From Belliella calami (GTDB lineage Bacteria > Bacteroidota > Bacteroidia > Cytophagales > Cyclobacteriaceae), in the NCBI RefSeq assembly GCF_022549695.1, contig NZ_JAKZGS010000002.1:456576-520575 (forward strand): a DNA stretch of 64,000 nt, in the 5' to 3' direction. The notes under the pieces were generated by a model. It worked only from the letters and a program-made list of their open reading frames with translations. It ran no database searches and was not told where the DNA came from. The translations under genes were made by a program, and so were the position numbers. Shown here piece after piece: positions 18,700 through 27,633 of the stretch (position 1 is its first letter; every line of letters begins with the position of its first letter).

Positions 18700-19872
18700 A
18701 TGATTTTATTAGATTACCCATTTGTTTCCGATTTCCTATTGGAGACTATAGAGCAATTTCAATTTCCAGTAGTTGCAACAGCGGAAGCGAAAGAATTGGC
18801 AAAAAACAGAAATATCCACTGGATCTCTGAGGAAGCTGCTAAAGCTCATATTCAAGATAATGAAAAAACATCTATCTATACAAATTCGGAAAACTCTATC
18901 AGCTGGGTTCAGCGAAATGCAAGTGGTACAAGATTCCCTGATTTAATTGAGCTTTTCAAGAATAAATTCAAATTCAGGGAATTGATCAAAGATATTTACC
19001 CTGATTACTTTTTTCACTCAGTTCCATTTAGTGATTTAGAATCCTTGGATGTTTCAGAGTTGAAATTTCCTTTGATTGTAAAACCGGCAGTGGGCTTTTT
19101 CAGCATTGCTGTGCACAAAGTAGATGATGCAAAAGAATGGCCTCAAACAGTCGCTGAAATTCAGCAAGAAATCAAAAATACACAAACCTTTTATCCAAAA
19201 GAGGTGATTGACAATACTGATTTTCTATTGGAGGAATATATTCGAGGAGAAGAATATGCTTTTGATTGCTATTTCGATAAAAATGGCGAGCCTGTTATCC
19301 TGAATATTTTACACCATGTATTTATCTCCGAAAAAGATGTCAGTGACCGCTGGTATTACAGTTCGGAGGATGTCATCAATCAACTTCATGATCCATTGAT
19401 AGCCTTTCTCAAAGCTATTGGAGAAAAGAAAAAAATCGAAAATTTCCCCTTACACATTGAAATACGAGTCGATAAAAATGGAAAAATCACACCTATAGAA
19501 GTCAATCCAATGCGGTTTGGAGGTTGGTGTACTACGGCGGATTTGACTTGGTTTGCGTACGGCGTAAATTCTTATCAATATTTCTTTGAATCGAAAAGAC
19601 CTGATTGGGAAGCTATTTTCCAAAATAGAAAAGACAAAAAGTACAGTCTAATCCTTTTGGATAAAGCAGCTAAATTCAAAACAGAGGAAATCGCATCATT
19701 TGATTTCGAAGCGATTGCCAGAGATTTTGAAAACCCACTTCATGTCAGAAAATACCCCTTAAATCAATTTGGAGTATTTGGGTTTCTGTTTACCGAAACG
19801 AGCAAAGAAATGGAAAAGGAATTGAGGGATGTACTTCATGATGATCTGGGGAGGTATATTAATATGAAGTAA
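18700..19872 (+). CDS. ATP-grasp domain protein
   Basis: 390 aa. ATP-grasp features: KFPLIVKPAVGFFSIAVHKV (nucleotide-contacting Lys and loop, about residues 125-150), FLLEEYIRGEEYAFDCYFDK (about 185-205) and a metal-binding pair in LHIEIRVDKNGKITPIEVNP (about 248-270). The family joins a carboxylate to an amine or thiol through an acyl phosphate; substrates here are unknown. It follows DUF2141 by 28 bp, probably in the menE operon. Confidence 0.87.
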   Translation: MILLDYPFVSDFLLETIEQFQFPVVATAEAKELAKNRNIHWISEEAAKAHIQDNEKTSIYTNSENSISWVQRNASGTRFPDLIELFKNKFKFRELIKDIYPDYFFHSVPFSDLESLDVSELKFPLIVKPAVGFFSIAVHKVDDAKEWPQTVAEIQQEIKNTQTFYPKEVIDNTDFLLEEYIRGEEYAFDCYFDKNGEPVILNILHHVFISEKDVSDRWYYSSEDVINQLHDPLIAFLKAIGEKKKIENFPLHIEIRVDKNGKITPIEVNPMRFGGWCTTADLTWFAYGVNSYQYFFESKRPDWEAIFQNRKDKKYSLILLDKAAKFKTEEIASFDFEAIARDFENPLHVRKYPLNQFGVFGFLFTETSKEMEKELRDVLHDDLGRYINMK

Positions 19873-20036
19873 TCCATAAATACTCCCTCTAATTCGTGAA
19901 GTAACTTTCTTGCGAAGAATTCACTCGATTCACTACATTGGTAAAAACTATACCAACCTTTTCCAAAACCATCCTCGCTGTGGAATAGTATTAAAATTTC
20001 TTGAAACATCCACTTACTAACTCCTGATTTTTTCAA
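19836..20036 (-). pseudogene. Remnant of a third copy of the tandem 200-aa family
   Basis: A 66-codon frame with only a TTG start. Its middle, EDGFGKGWYSFYQCSESSEF, then FARKLLHELEGVFMDY, lines up with the corresponding part of the two intact paralogues (EDGSKKVWYSYYPYDEEGEI, then FARKLLYEVGKLFQDY), while both ends do not match. It therefore looks like a surviving piece of a decayed third copy. It directly follows the intact copy at 20033-20635 and its tail overlaps the end of the ATP-grasp gene by 37 bp. Confidence 0.6.
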
Positions 20037-20635
20037 AGAAAAAATATATTATTTGTGAAAATTGCTGAAAATAGATCCAATTCCTTTTCTAGGTGATCTA
20101 AATGAATATTCTTAACCCTAATTGAAGCATATAAATTATCAAATTTGGAGTAATCCTGAAATAATTTTCCTACTTCGTAAAGTAGCTTTCTGGCAAAAAT
20201 TTCACCCTCTTCATCATAGGGATAGTAACTATACCAGACTTTCTTTGAACCATCTTCCAAAGGGACAAGTGCCTGCTTTTGATAGTCAGCAAAATGTACT
20301 CCATATACTCCAAGCATACTTACGAAAAGCACTAACCCCTTACAACCAGGACCAGCCATCCTTACTTTCACACTCAGAATATGATTCCCATGCTGAAAGG
20401 AAGAATCCCTAACTTCATATACACCATCCATCGCTCTTACTCTTTCAGCAAATTTCTCCCATTCTGACAAATAATTGTTTCGCATTTGACCTAGTTTTGA
20501 ATATTTCTCCTCCATTATCGGGATCAAGGGAGAATTCCAATCCCATGGATCCATAGTAAAATCATTTAATAATTTAATGTAAGATTCCGGTTTATTGACA
20601 ATTGGTTCCATAGATAGCTGAGGAGTCTGGGGCAT
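20033..20635 (-). CDS. Tandem family protein, copy 1 (possible immunity protein)
   Basis: 200 aa from the ATG at 20635, or 192 aa from Met9 at 20611 (MEPIVNKPESYI), which is the better conserved start. No signal peptide. It is clearly paralogous to the protein at 21698-22276: shared FTMDPWDWNSPLI, IMEEK, GCKG(L/I)VL(F/L)VSMLG, and a WYSYYPYDEE segment. I do not recognise the family. The homology continues upstream of Met9, into DNA that in the other copy is the end of the lipoprotein gene, then stops near the insertion sequence. Orphan duplicated copies next to a lipoprotein gene fit an immunity array, which is inference. Confidence 0.75.
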   Translation of the reverse strand: MPQTPQLSMEPIVNKPESYIKLLNDFTMDPWDWNSPLIPIMEEKYSKLGQMRNNYLSEWEKFAERVRAMDGVYEVRDSSFQHGNHILSVKVRMAGPGCKGLVLFVSMLGVYGVHFADYQKQALVPLEDGSKKVWYSYYPYDEEGEIFARKLLYEVGKLFQDYSKFDNLYASIRVKNIHLDHLEKELDLFSAIFTNNIFFL

Positions 20636-20644
20636 TTAAATTTA

Positions 20645-21679
20645 TATGTGTATCCGCATTACTGCACGTAAGGATGAACAGCTGCAATAATCAATCGGTC
20701 AAATAGTCTTTCTCCAAAATATCTTCGGTTAAGCTTATAGACGAATTCATTGATGTAGTTCTGTAAATATTTATACGTGATCATGTGATGTATTCCCAAT
20801 AGATTTCTTTTCAGGTTACTGATTCCCTTATGCACCCATTTTAGGGTTTCATTGACACTTACTTTATCTGAAACAACCATGTAATGTGTGTCAACAATAT
20901 CTGCAATATCAACATAGGCTGTGTTTTTGTCGGTAAACAGGACGATATCTCCAGCGGCATTCTTCTTGATGAATTTGTTCACATGATCTGAATCTACTTT
21001 TCCTAGTACTTCCATTTTATAATATCCACATGCTCTGTCTTTCTTTCCTGTTCTGGGATCTTCAAGTGGGGTAGATTCGGCAGCCACTGCTACTTTTGCC
21101 TGCCCTTGGCTCCCTTTTCCTCGTTTAAGGTTCTGCTTTACCTGTTTTTTGGTTGCAACTTCTACAAAGCATTCATCAAACTCAATCATGTCATTTAAGA
21201 TGTACAGCGAATCCCTTTTACCCATCATGGCACGAATCTTATGCATCAGTCTGAATGCAGTATCATATCTTGACAAGCTAACCTGCCTTTGGAATTCAAG
21301 ACATGAAAGGCCTTTCTTACTAGCTGACATGAAGATAAAAGCCAACATCCAGGTGTGAAGAGATATCTTACTTTTTTCCATTACAGTTCCACTTTTTAAG
21401 GAGCTCCTCCTTCTGCATTGACTACATTCAAAGAATTTCCCACCACTGAACCAGTAATGCTTAGTAATGGATTTACAGGTTTTACAGCATATTCCCGCCT
21501 TTTCTCTGCTCTCTTTGATATAAACTTCGCAGCTTTCTTCATCTGGAAAGTATTGTAGAAATTGAAGTATTGTCATAATGTTTCCTATTTTTATACAAGA
21601 AACAACAGCAGATTTCAACCTACAACTAATTGACACGTATTGTCAAATTTTGTCACGTGCATTCAAGCGGATACACATA
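20645..21679. mobile_element. IS1595-family insertion sequence
   Basis: About 1035 bp, bounded by 25-bp inverted repeats at 20645-20669 and 21655-21679 (TATGTGTATCCGC ... TGCACGT, 22 of 25 matching) around one intact transposase. The transposase stop codon lies inside the left repeat. The flanking octamers (TAAATTTA and AAAAAATA) do not form a convincing target duplication, so the junctions have drifted or recombined. It separates two paralogues of the tandem family. Confidence 0.88.
20659..21576 (-). CDS. IS1595-family transposase
   Basis: 305 aa from the ATG at 21576; the longer in-frame start would begin near the inverted repeat. An N-terminal zinc-ribbon has the pairs CCKTC and CSQCRRRSS. 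The C-terminal DDE-type (ISXO2-like) domain carries IEFDECFVE, LFTDKNTAY and a WVHKGISNLKRNLLGIHHM segment. It appears full length and undamaged, so the element may still be active. Confidence 0.93.
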   Translation of the reverse strand: MTILQFLQYFPDEESCEVYIKESREKAGICCKTCKSITKHYWFSGGKFFECSQCRRRSSLKSGTVMEKSKISLHTWMLAFIFMSASKKGLSCLEFQRQVSLSRYDTAFRLMHKIRAMMGKRDSLYILNDMIEFDECFVEVATKKQVKQNLKRGKGSQGQAKVAVAAESTPLEDPRTGKKDRACGYYKMEVLGKVDSDHVNKFIKKNAAGDIVLFTDKNTAYVDIADIVDTHYMVVSDKVSVNETLKWVHKGISNLKRNLLGIHHMITYKYLQNYINEFVYKLNRRYFGERLFDRLIIAAVHPYVQ

Positions 21680-21697
21680 AAAAAATAAGTGAATGTT

Positions 21698-22276
21698 CTA
21701 TAAAAATATAGTATTTGTAGTAAAAATAGCTTTGAATAAATCCAATTTTTTTTCAAAATTCCCTAAATAAATATTTTCCACTTTAATGGAAGCATATGCA
21801 TTATCAAATTTTGAAAAATCAGGGAAAAGAATCCCTACTTCGTTTAAGATTTTACGGGATAGAATCTCATCTTCCTCATCATAGGGATAATAACTCAACC
21901 AGCCTAATCCATAACCATCATCTAATGGAACCATGGCTGGCTTAGCATAATCCACGAAAAACACTCCATAAAGACCAAGCATGCTTACTAACAATACGAT
22001 CCCCTTACACCCTGTTCCTCGTCGTCTAATTTGAGTACTTAAAATATGAAAACCGTGTTGAATTGAAGTGTCTTTTACTTCATCTACATTATCAAGATTA
22101 CTTAACTTTTTTAAAAACAATTCCCATTTTGAGGAAAATCCAATTCTTTTGATGCTCAATTCCTCTTTTTTTTCTTCCATGATCGAAATTAAAGGCGAAT
22201 TCCAATCCCATGGATCCATAGTAAAATCCTTCAATAATCTAATGTAAGATTCCGGTTTATTGACAATTGGTTCCAT
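21698..22276 (-). CDS. Tandem family protein, copy 2 (possible immunity protein)
   Basis: 192 aa from MEPIVNKPESYI at 22276; an in-frame ATG at 22303 would give 201 aa. The gene starts inside the 3' end of the lipoprotein gene (overlap 22257-22276), so the two are probably translationally coupled. Sequence features: DPWDWNSPLISIMEEK, a GCKGIVLLVSMLGLYGVFF hydrophobic core strand, LGWLSYYPYDEEDEI and a helical C-terminus. No signal peptide, so cytoplasmic. Family unknown to me. Pairing with a lipoprotein and duplication in tandem suggest a cognate immunity or partner protein. Confidence 0.78.
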   Translation of the reverse strand: MEPIVNKPESYIRLLKDFTMDPWDWNSPLISIMEEKKEELSIKRIGFSSKWELFLKKLSNLDNVDEVKDTSIQHGFHILSTQIRRRGTGCKGIVLLVSMLGLYGVFFVDYAKPAMVPLDDGYGLGWLSYYPYDEEDEILSRKILNEVGILFPDFSKFDNAYASIKVENIYLGNFEKKLDLFKAIFTTNTIFL

Positions 22277-23528
22277 ATGTAGCTGAGGAGTCTGGGGCTC
22301 CATTGTTAATTTGACTTGTAATATTACTTCCGGGCATAATTGATTTCAAAAATTTGTACGCAAAACTTACGAATTCATTTCTTACTACAAATTGATTTTC
22401 TGGCAAATGGGGATTAGGAACAGTAGCAATAACTCCAGAGGCCGCATGATTAGATGCCCACCTAGAGATTTCCATCACTGCATTTTTCGAAAAAAACCAA
22501 TTTGTTTCACCACTGCTCATAGTCATGGGGTAAATATCTGAATTATTCAATAAATGAGGAAAAATATCATAGATTAATTCAATTGGGGATTTGTGGATTC
22601 CAATAACCACAGTATTTGCATAGTCTATATTATTCATTTGAGTATTTCTTATGCCATTTGCAAGTTGAAAATAAGCATTAAAACTACTTGACGTCTGACC
22701 GTTTTCAAATCTTAATCCATTGATATTGGTATGCCAGAATCCATTATTTGACCCTGCTACAAAATTATTAAAGGAATTGCTACAGAGTTTTTCTCCAGGC
22801 GCTTCACCTAATTCATTACCGCCTCCACCTCCACCCATTCCATCATCAAAACAGGCATCATCTCCATTACAACCACTTGAGAAACATGTCGTATGTGAAT
22901 ATTCTTCCCCTATTACAACTCCGTTATAGGTATATACCCAGTACCAATCAATACAATCAGGCATGTCCATAGTCGAGCTATTTGTCTGATTTGTAGCTAA
23001 ATCATTAAAAAACTTCCTAATCTCAATTCCATTTGATTGTTTACCTGATACTTGTTGATAGGAAAGGTCAAACCATAAAAATTCTACTTTGGGATCTAAG
23101 TCCTGATTCAAATAACCATTAATAATCTTAAATTCATTATTCAAAAGATAGTCTATACTCAGGGCTGATAGTTCAATTATTCCCGAAGAAACAATTTCAC
23201 CCAAATCGTTAAATTCAAAAACAACTCTTCTTAGATAAGCCTTTTCACCATATGAAACCATAAGTTTTCTGTGAGCAGGAATAATCAGTAATTTTTGATC
23301 TTCAGACTGAAATGCATCACTCCACTTTGGGGAAATACTCATATCCATTTTAATCCTTTGATTCATGGAATGACTACTTTCCTGAAAAGCATCATAAAAA
23401 ATTCTTGCTGTTTCAATTAAATCTTTTTGAATTTCAACTTCTCGAATCGGCTTTTCAGGAGTAATGCAGCCATAAAGTGAAAAACAACCTATTATAAGAA
23501 AGTGGAGAAAATTCTTTAATGCTTTCAT
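22257..23528 (-). CDS. Two-part lipoprotein, possible toxin or effector
   Basis: 423 aa. The lipobox LYGC gives a lipidated Cys at residue 21, followed by TPEKPIREVE. An N-terminal domain (about 25-220) ends in a Cys-bearing, Gly-rich linker (CNGDDACFDDGMGGGGGG), after which a separate C-terminal domain (about 245-423) begins with SNSFNNFVAGSNNGFWHTNI. I do not recognise either domain. The plan of lipid anchor, carrier domain, flexible linker and C-terminal domain, with a small cytoplasmic partner overlapping its end, resembles lipoprotein toxins such as Myxococcus SitA. That comparison is structural analogy only. Confidence 0.78.
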   Translation of the reverse strand: MKALKNFLHFLIIGCFSLYGCITPEKPIREVEIQKDLIETARIFYDAFQESSHSMNQRIKMDMSISPKWSDAFQSEDQKLLIIPAHRKLMVSYGEKAYLRRVVFEFNDLGEIVSSGIIELSALSIDYLLNNEFKIINGYLNQDLDPKVEFLWFDLSYQQVSGKQSNGIEIRKFFNDLATNQTNSSTMDMPDCIDWYWVYTYNGVVIGEEYSHTTCFSSGCNGDDACFDDGMGGGGGGNELGEAPGEKLCSNSFNNFVAGSNNGFWHTNINGLRFENGQTSSSFNAYFQLANGIRNTQMNNIDYANTVVIGIHKSPIELIYDIFPHLLNNSDIYPMTMSSGETNWFFSKNAVMEISRWASNHAASGVIATVPNPHLPENQFVVRNEFVSFAYKFLKSIMPGSNITSQINNGAPDSSATYGTNCQ

Positions 23529-23659
23529 ATATTTCTTTTTTTGAACTAAAAATACCCCCCCGAATTTAATTTCAAAGTTTTCTAATTATTATTTTTAATA
23601 AAATTCCCATATAACATCTATTAACTTTAATAATATTTTCCATTTACTAATTTTGAAAA

Positions 23660-24796
23660 ATGAAAAATCTACTATTTACAATTTTGATAATAGGAATTTT
23701 TGGCTGTTCAAAAGACAAAAACTCTAATCAATCCATTTCTTCAAATTATGAATTAGAAATCACGGATTCTATTAGAGTTGATTACCTAGAGGAATTGATA
23801 CTATTTGATATTGATGATGGAAGGTTCTTAGCAAAAAAAGATCTTGTTTCCTACATTATTTTTGACGAAACCGGTAAAATCACCTCTCATATTGAGCTCA
23901 AAACAGATGGTCCAAATGCGATAAACATGGTCTATTCAGCAGGTTTCTTTGGTGGGAGGTTTACAATTATGGATCTAAATAAGGGATTGATACAGTTTAC
24001 AAATGAAGGAGAAATAATCAATAATATCTCCATACCTGAGGACTATATTTACATGCATCCTTACAACAGACCAGCCTTCGAACTGGGGAGTAAATTAGCT
24101 TACTACCGTCCAGAAAGAGATCTAATTGACTGGGAAGACCAAGAGAAGTTTTACAAAGAATATTACAAAACACCTTTGTTGGAGGTATTTGACCCTATTA
24201 CTAAAGAAGTCGAATTGAAAATGGAAATCCCTGAAACCTCAATCTACCAAGACGGAGATTTTCATTTTCTTTATCATCCACAAATCGTTAAAAGAGGGAA
24301 GATTTGGTATTTGTTCCTAATGGCTGAACTGAAGTTTTATGTCTATGAAGAGAAAGATGAAGATCTGATTTTCAGAGAAAGTGTAAGTCTAAATATCAAA
24401 GACCATGTCCCTTTCCCCCAGGCCGATTTGCAAAACAGATACGAGTTATTTTCTAAGCTCGAGAAGGTAATCTCATCCATGATAGAGCAACTCTATGCGT
24501 TTGATGATAAAATAATTCTTATATATAGAAAAGGAGTAAATGAAAATATAGTGCAGAATTACAATCGTGAAAATCAATCTGAATGGCGGGAATTCTTAGA
24601 ATCCTTGCCAAAATATGCAGCTGTTTTTGATTCTGAATATAAATTGCTTCAAGACGATATAGAATTGCCTAAAGGAATAATCTCTACTCCGGTAGCAAAT
24701 AAAGACGGTGAGATATTTGTTCAAAAAAACCAAAGTTATTTTGGAGAAGAAGACTGGAACACTTATTACAAATTAAAATTGACTGAGAAAAAATAA
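23660..24796 (+). CDS. DUF4221-like lipoprotein
   Basis: 378 aa with a short lipoprotein signal (MKNLLFTILIIGIFGC, Cys16). The body is rich in beta strands with repeated blade-like segments (LILFDIDDGRFLAKKDLVSY, TIMDLNKGLIQFTNEGEI, IWYLFLMAELKFYVYEE), resembling the 6-bladed propeller lipoproteins that Bacteroidota encode in many copies (DUF4221 or BF3164 type). No enzyme motif. Divergent from the two-part lipoprotein gene; ends just before a strong bidirectional terminator. Confidence 0.72.
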   Translation: MKNLLFTILIIGIFGCSKDKNSNQSISSNYELEITDSIRVDYLEELILFDIDDGRFLAKKDLVSYIIFDETGKITSHIELKTDGPNAINMVYSAGFFGGRFTIMDLNKGLIQFTNEGEIINNISIPEDYIYMHPYNRPAFELGSKLAYYRPERDLIDWEDQEKFYKEYYKTPLLEVFDPITKEVELKMEIPETSIYQDGDFHFLYHPQIVKRGKIWYLFLMAELKFYVYEEKDEDLIFRESVSLNIKDHVPFPQADLQNRYELFSKLEKVISSMIEQLYAFDDKIILIYRKGVNENIVQNYNRENQSEWREFLESLPKYAAVFDSEYKLLQDDIELPKGIISTPVANKDGEIFVQKNQSYFGEEDWNTYYKLKLTEKK

Positions 24797-24853
24797 TAAA
24801 ATAATTGAAATGAAAATCAGTTTCAAGAATGTCCAATATCTCTTTAAGAATAT

Positions 24854-24893
24854 AAAAAAGGCTGTTTCATCAACTGAAACAGCCTTTTTTTTT
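24854..24893. terminator. Bidirectional intrinsic terminator
   Basis: Stem GGCTGTTTCA (24860-24869) pairs with TGAAACAGCC (24875-24884), 5-nt loop, A-run before and T-run after. It serves the convergent genes at 23660-24796 and 24913-25344. Confidence 0.93.
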
Positions 24894-24912
24894 GACTTTA
24901 TCTATTTCTTTC

Positions 24913-25344
24913 TCAGTTTTTATAAAAATCCCTGACAAAAGCTAGCAACTGATTGTCAGTCATTTTATCTGCATTTTGGACAGAAATCCATTTTTCTTTG
25001 AAAGCTTTGTTTTCCGCAATTCGATTTTTGAATTGATCCTTTGCAGTGCCTGGACCAAATAAAAGTACGTCCTCAAATTTCCCAATTTTATCTTCGAGCA
25101 TCTTATAATATTCATTCAGCTCATTTTGTGCAATGTTGTTTTTGCGGTATTCGTTGTTAGAAAGTACAGAAGGATTTGGAGAAAAACGAGCAGTATCGCT
25201 TACTTCGCCTTCTTCTCTTTTTATTCTTTCGTGTGGAGAGATAAGAGATTCTATGAATGTAGCCTCACCATCTTGATAACCAATAAAATGCGCTTTTGAC
25301 TGATCAAGCCATACTCCAACAGATTTATAATTCATCTTTTCCAT
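24913..25344 (-). CDS. Conserved protein with eRF1-domain-like features (baeRF-like)
   Basis: 143 aa; may start at Met1 (25344) or Met4 (25335, MNYKSVGVWLDQSKAHFI). The N-terminal strand pattern VGVWLDQSKAHFIGYQDGEA and the later segment FEDVLLFGPGTAKDQFKNRI resemble bacterial archaeo-eukaryotic release factor-like proteins, where a GPG-x-AK loop follows a beta strand. No catalytic claim can be made. Cytoplasmic, single-gene unit, followed by a shared terminator. Ribosome-related or stress roles are plausible by family. Confidence 0.6.
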   Translation of the reverse strand: MEKMNYKSVGVWLDQSKAHFIGYQDGEATFIESLISPHERIKREEGEVSDTARFSPNPSVLSNNEYRKNNIAQNELNEYYKMLEDKIGKFEDVLLFGPGTAKDQFKNRIAENKAFKEKWISVQNADKMTDNQLLAFVRDFYKN

Positions 25345-25815
25345 ATATAGTTTAGTTTATAGTTTCAACGAATTAATATAAACATTTCTTATTATTATTC
25401 AAAAAAATATAATGATAAAGCTTAAAATCAATTGAGGCTAAGCTACTTTCAGAACAGGCAATTATCAAAGCTAAAATTCGCAAAGCATTCAGATTATGTT
25501 TATTGCCAGTTTTTTAGCGCATAAGAAATAGGATGAAATATTGAAGAATTTCTTTATTGTGAAACTCATGATTAAAGAATTATGCAAAAGATTATATGAG
25601 TATCCTCTTGTGTACATGTATGTATATTAAAACACATAAATCATGCTGATAATCGTCAACAGACAACAGTTTACGGTCAACAAATTGATCCAATAATCTA
25701 TTGCTTGGCTAGGTGCAAGAAAGCGGATTCACATTAAAGATTAAAGGGTAAACTAAATTCAGGTATTATTCATCAAAATTCAGAAAATGATGAAAATAGC
25801 CATAAATTTGCAACA
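25345..25815. other. Intergenic region with MITE copy A
   Basis: 471 bp between divergent genes. It holds the MITE-like element at 25595-25735; the rest is AT-rich with no gene seen. Confidence 0.6.
25595..25735 (+). mobile_element. MITE-like element, copy A
   Basis: 141 bp, non-coding. Left end TATGAGTATCCTC, right end GCGGATTCACATT; the right end is nearly the inverted-repeat tip of the resident IS1595 element (GCGGATACACATA). Exact 8-bp direct repeats AAAGATTA flank it at 25587-25594 and 25736-25743. The internal segment GATAATCGTCAACAGACAAC matches copy B. Confidence 0.7.
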
Positions 25816-26550
25816 ATGGACGAATCACAAGCTACAAGAGTCAACAAGTACCTCAGTGAAGTAGGATTTTGCTCAAGAAGAGGTGCCGATAAGCTGATCG
25901 AACAGGGAAAAGTAACCATCAATGGCAAAATCCCCGAAGTAGGAACCAAGGTAATGCCTGGCGATGAAGTTCGTGTGGATGGAAAACTGATAAGTCCTCC
26001 GAAAAACGATTTTGTGTACATCGCATTCAACAAACCTGTAGGGATCGTATGCACCACGGATATCAAAGCGGAAAAAGACAATATAATTGAGTACATCAAT
26101 CACCCAAAAAGAATATTCCCAATAGGCAGATTAGACAAACCTAGTGAAGGACTGATATTGCTGACTAGCGATGGAGATATTGTCAATAAAATCCTAAGGG
26201 CAGGAAACAATCATGAAAAAGAGTATATCGTGACTGTCAACAAGCCAATAACTTTTGATTTTCTGGAGAAAATGTCTAACGGAGTACCGATTTTGGATAC
26301 TATTACCAAGGAATGTAAAGTAAGAAAAATAGGAAAAAACAAGTTTAATATCATCTTGACACAAGGACTCAACCGACAAATCCGAAGGATGTGTGAATAT
26401 TTGGGATATGAAGTAACTAGGCTCAAAAGAGTAAGAATCATGAATATCCAGTTAGATATCCCTTTAGGAGAATGGCGAGACCTAAGCAAGCAAGAAATGG
26501 AAGAAATCAACGGAATGCTAGCCAATTCCAAGAAAACATTTGAGATTTGA
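25816..26550 (+). CDS. rluF: 23S rRNA pseudouridine(2604) synthase
   Basis: 244 aa. An N-terminal S4 RNA-binding domain ([20 protein letters not shown], about 8-65) is followed by the RsuA/RluF-type catalytic domain with [19 protein letters not shown], whose Asp is the family nucleophile. [34 protein letters not shown] and [20 protein letters not shown] closely follow E. coli RluF as I know it. It converts a uridine of 23S rRNA to pseudouridine near the peptidyl transferase centre. Short for the E. coli enzyme, which has a longer tail. Confidence 0.93.
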   Translation: MDESQATRVNKYLSEVGFCSRRGADKLIEQGKVTINGKIPEVGTKVMPGDEVRVDGKLISPPKNDFVYIAFNKPVGIVCTTDIKAEKDNIIEYINHPKRIFPIGRLDKPSEGLILLTSDGDIVNKILRAGNNHEKEYIVTVNKPITFDFLEKMSNGVPILDTITKECKVRKIGKNKFNIILTQGLNRQIRRMCEYLGYEVTRLKRVRIMNIQLDIPLGEWRDLSKQEMEEINGMLANSKKTFEI

Positions 26551-26858
26551 GAGGAGAAGCAAGAATTAAGTAACGAGATGAAAACCATGAAGTTTAAATT
26601 CCGCTACTGAAGGTCATCGGTAGCGGGAGTTAAATTTTGATTAACACATTGATTTGAAATTCGATATTTTACTGACGGAAGACAAGTTCGGCGATATATT
26701 TAAGATAAAGTTCAAATGACGATTGTAATTATAAAAAGGTCAGGACATGGCTGATGCTTCCTTCACCCTTTCCCTTTCACCTCTCTCAACCTTCCTACTT
26801 CAAGACCTTCTAATTGATCAGCTAGCTATAAACAACCAACCTTACAAAAAATCAAAAT
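26551..26858. other. Intergenic region with hairpin
   Basis: 308 bp. CCGCTAC (26601-26607) can pair with GTAGCGG (26620-26626), a single strong stem of the same general type as the hairpins near 43230. It could end rluF transcription but has no T-run. Nothing else seen. Confidence 0.5.
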
Positions 26859-27617
26859 ATGCATTTAAAATCAGAAGACCTTATACGAATCGAGATAGAT
26901 TTTGACTCAGGAAGTATTCCACCTCCATTTAGTCATACATTTAGGTTGAAAATCAGCTTTGAGAAGAATTTTCTAAATACACAATTAGACCTAGAATATA
27001 CCCATCGTGAGGAATTGACCGACGAGGAAATCTTAGATGAAGGGTTTCCTTTAGACGGTAATTACAACTACGTAGGTGAGCTACACAATGCCTGGGAAAA
27101 ACCTCTCAAATCGCTTTACTTAACATCCAAATGGGCAAACAAAAAATTGGATGAAGATGAAGGAGGCGTACGTGTGCTCGCAAAAGATCTTCATGGAAAA
27201 ATCACTCGGACTGTTCCTTTGAATCAAGAGGAATGGCAGTATTTGGCACAAGAAATCATTCAGGCGATTTACGAGACGAGCAAAAAAGAAGCCCCATTGA
27301 TCATTAATTTCTTGAAGATAGACAATGATAAAACTTTGGAAATTTCTTTAACAATGAAATTTTCTATCAGAAAAGCTTTAGCAACAATAGATGGACAAGA
27401 GAAAGAACTGAGTTGGGAGAAAACAAAAGAATTATTATCCTATGTATTTTTGCCTGATTATGACTACGACAAGGCCAGAGAGGGCAAACCAAGCAAAAGA
27501 GGTATTTATATAGATTGTGGAGATGGCTTTTGGCATGAATTTGGAAAAGGTATTTACAACATAGATTCTTCTTATGATGCGGTATCAAAAATCAGGGAAG
27601 GATTTTTAAAACTATAA
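26859..27617 (+). CDS. Conserved hypothetical protein
   Basis: 252 aa, acidic, no signal peptide or membrane segment. I do not recognise a domain. The sequence is regular and protein-like (FRLKISFEKNFLNTQLDLEY, DDYDKAREG-like acidic turns, a C-terminal KRGIYIDCGDGFWHEFGKGI block). It lies 16 bp before the OmpA-family lipoprotein gene on the same strand, so the two may form an operon. Confidence 0.75.
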   Translation: MHLKSEDLIRIEIDFDSGSIPPPFSHTFRLKISFEKNFLNTQLDLEYTHREELTDEEILDEGFPLDGNYNYVGELHNAWEKPLKSLYLTSKWANKKLDEDEGGVRVLAKDLHGKITRTVPLNQEEWQYLAQEIIQAIYETSKKEAPLIINFLKIDNDKTLEISLTMKFSIRKALATIDGQEKELSWEKTKELLSYVFLPDYDYDKAREGKPSKRGIYIDCGDGFWHEFGKGIYNIDSSYDAVSKIREGFLKL

Positions 27618-27633
27618 CCAATTATTATTTATT

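Noticed and set aside
20637-21687. Target duplication around the IS1595 element
   Set aside because: Flanking octamers TAAATTTA and AAAAAATA agree at only five positions in AT-rich DNA.
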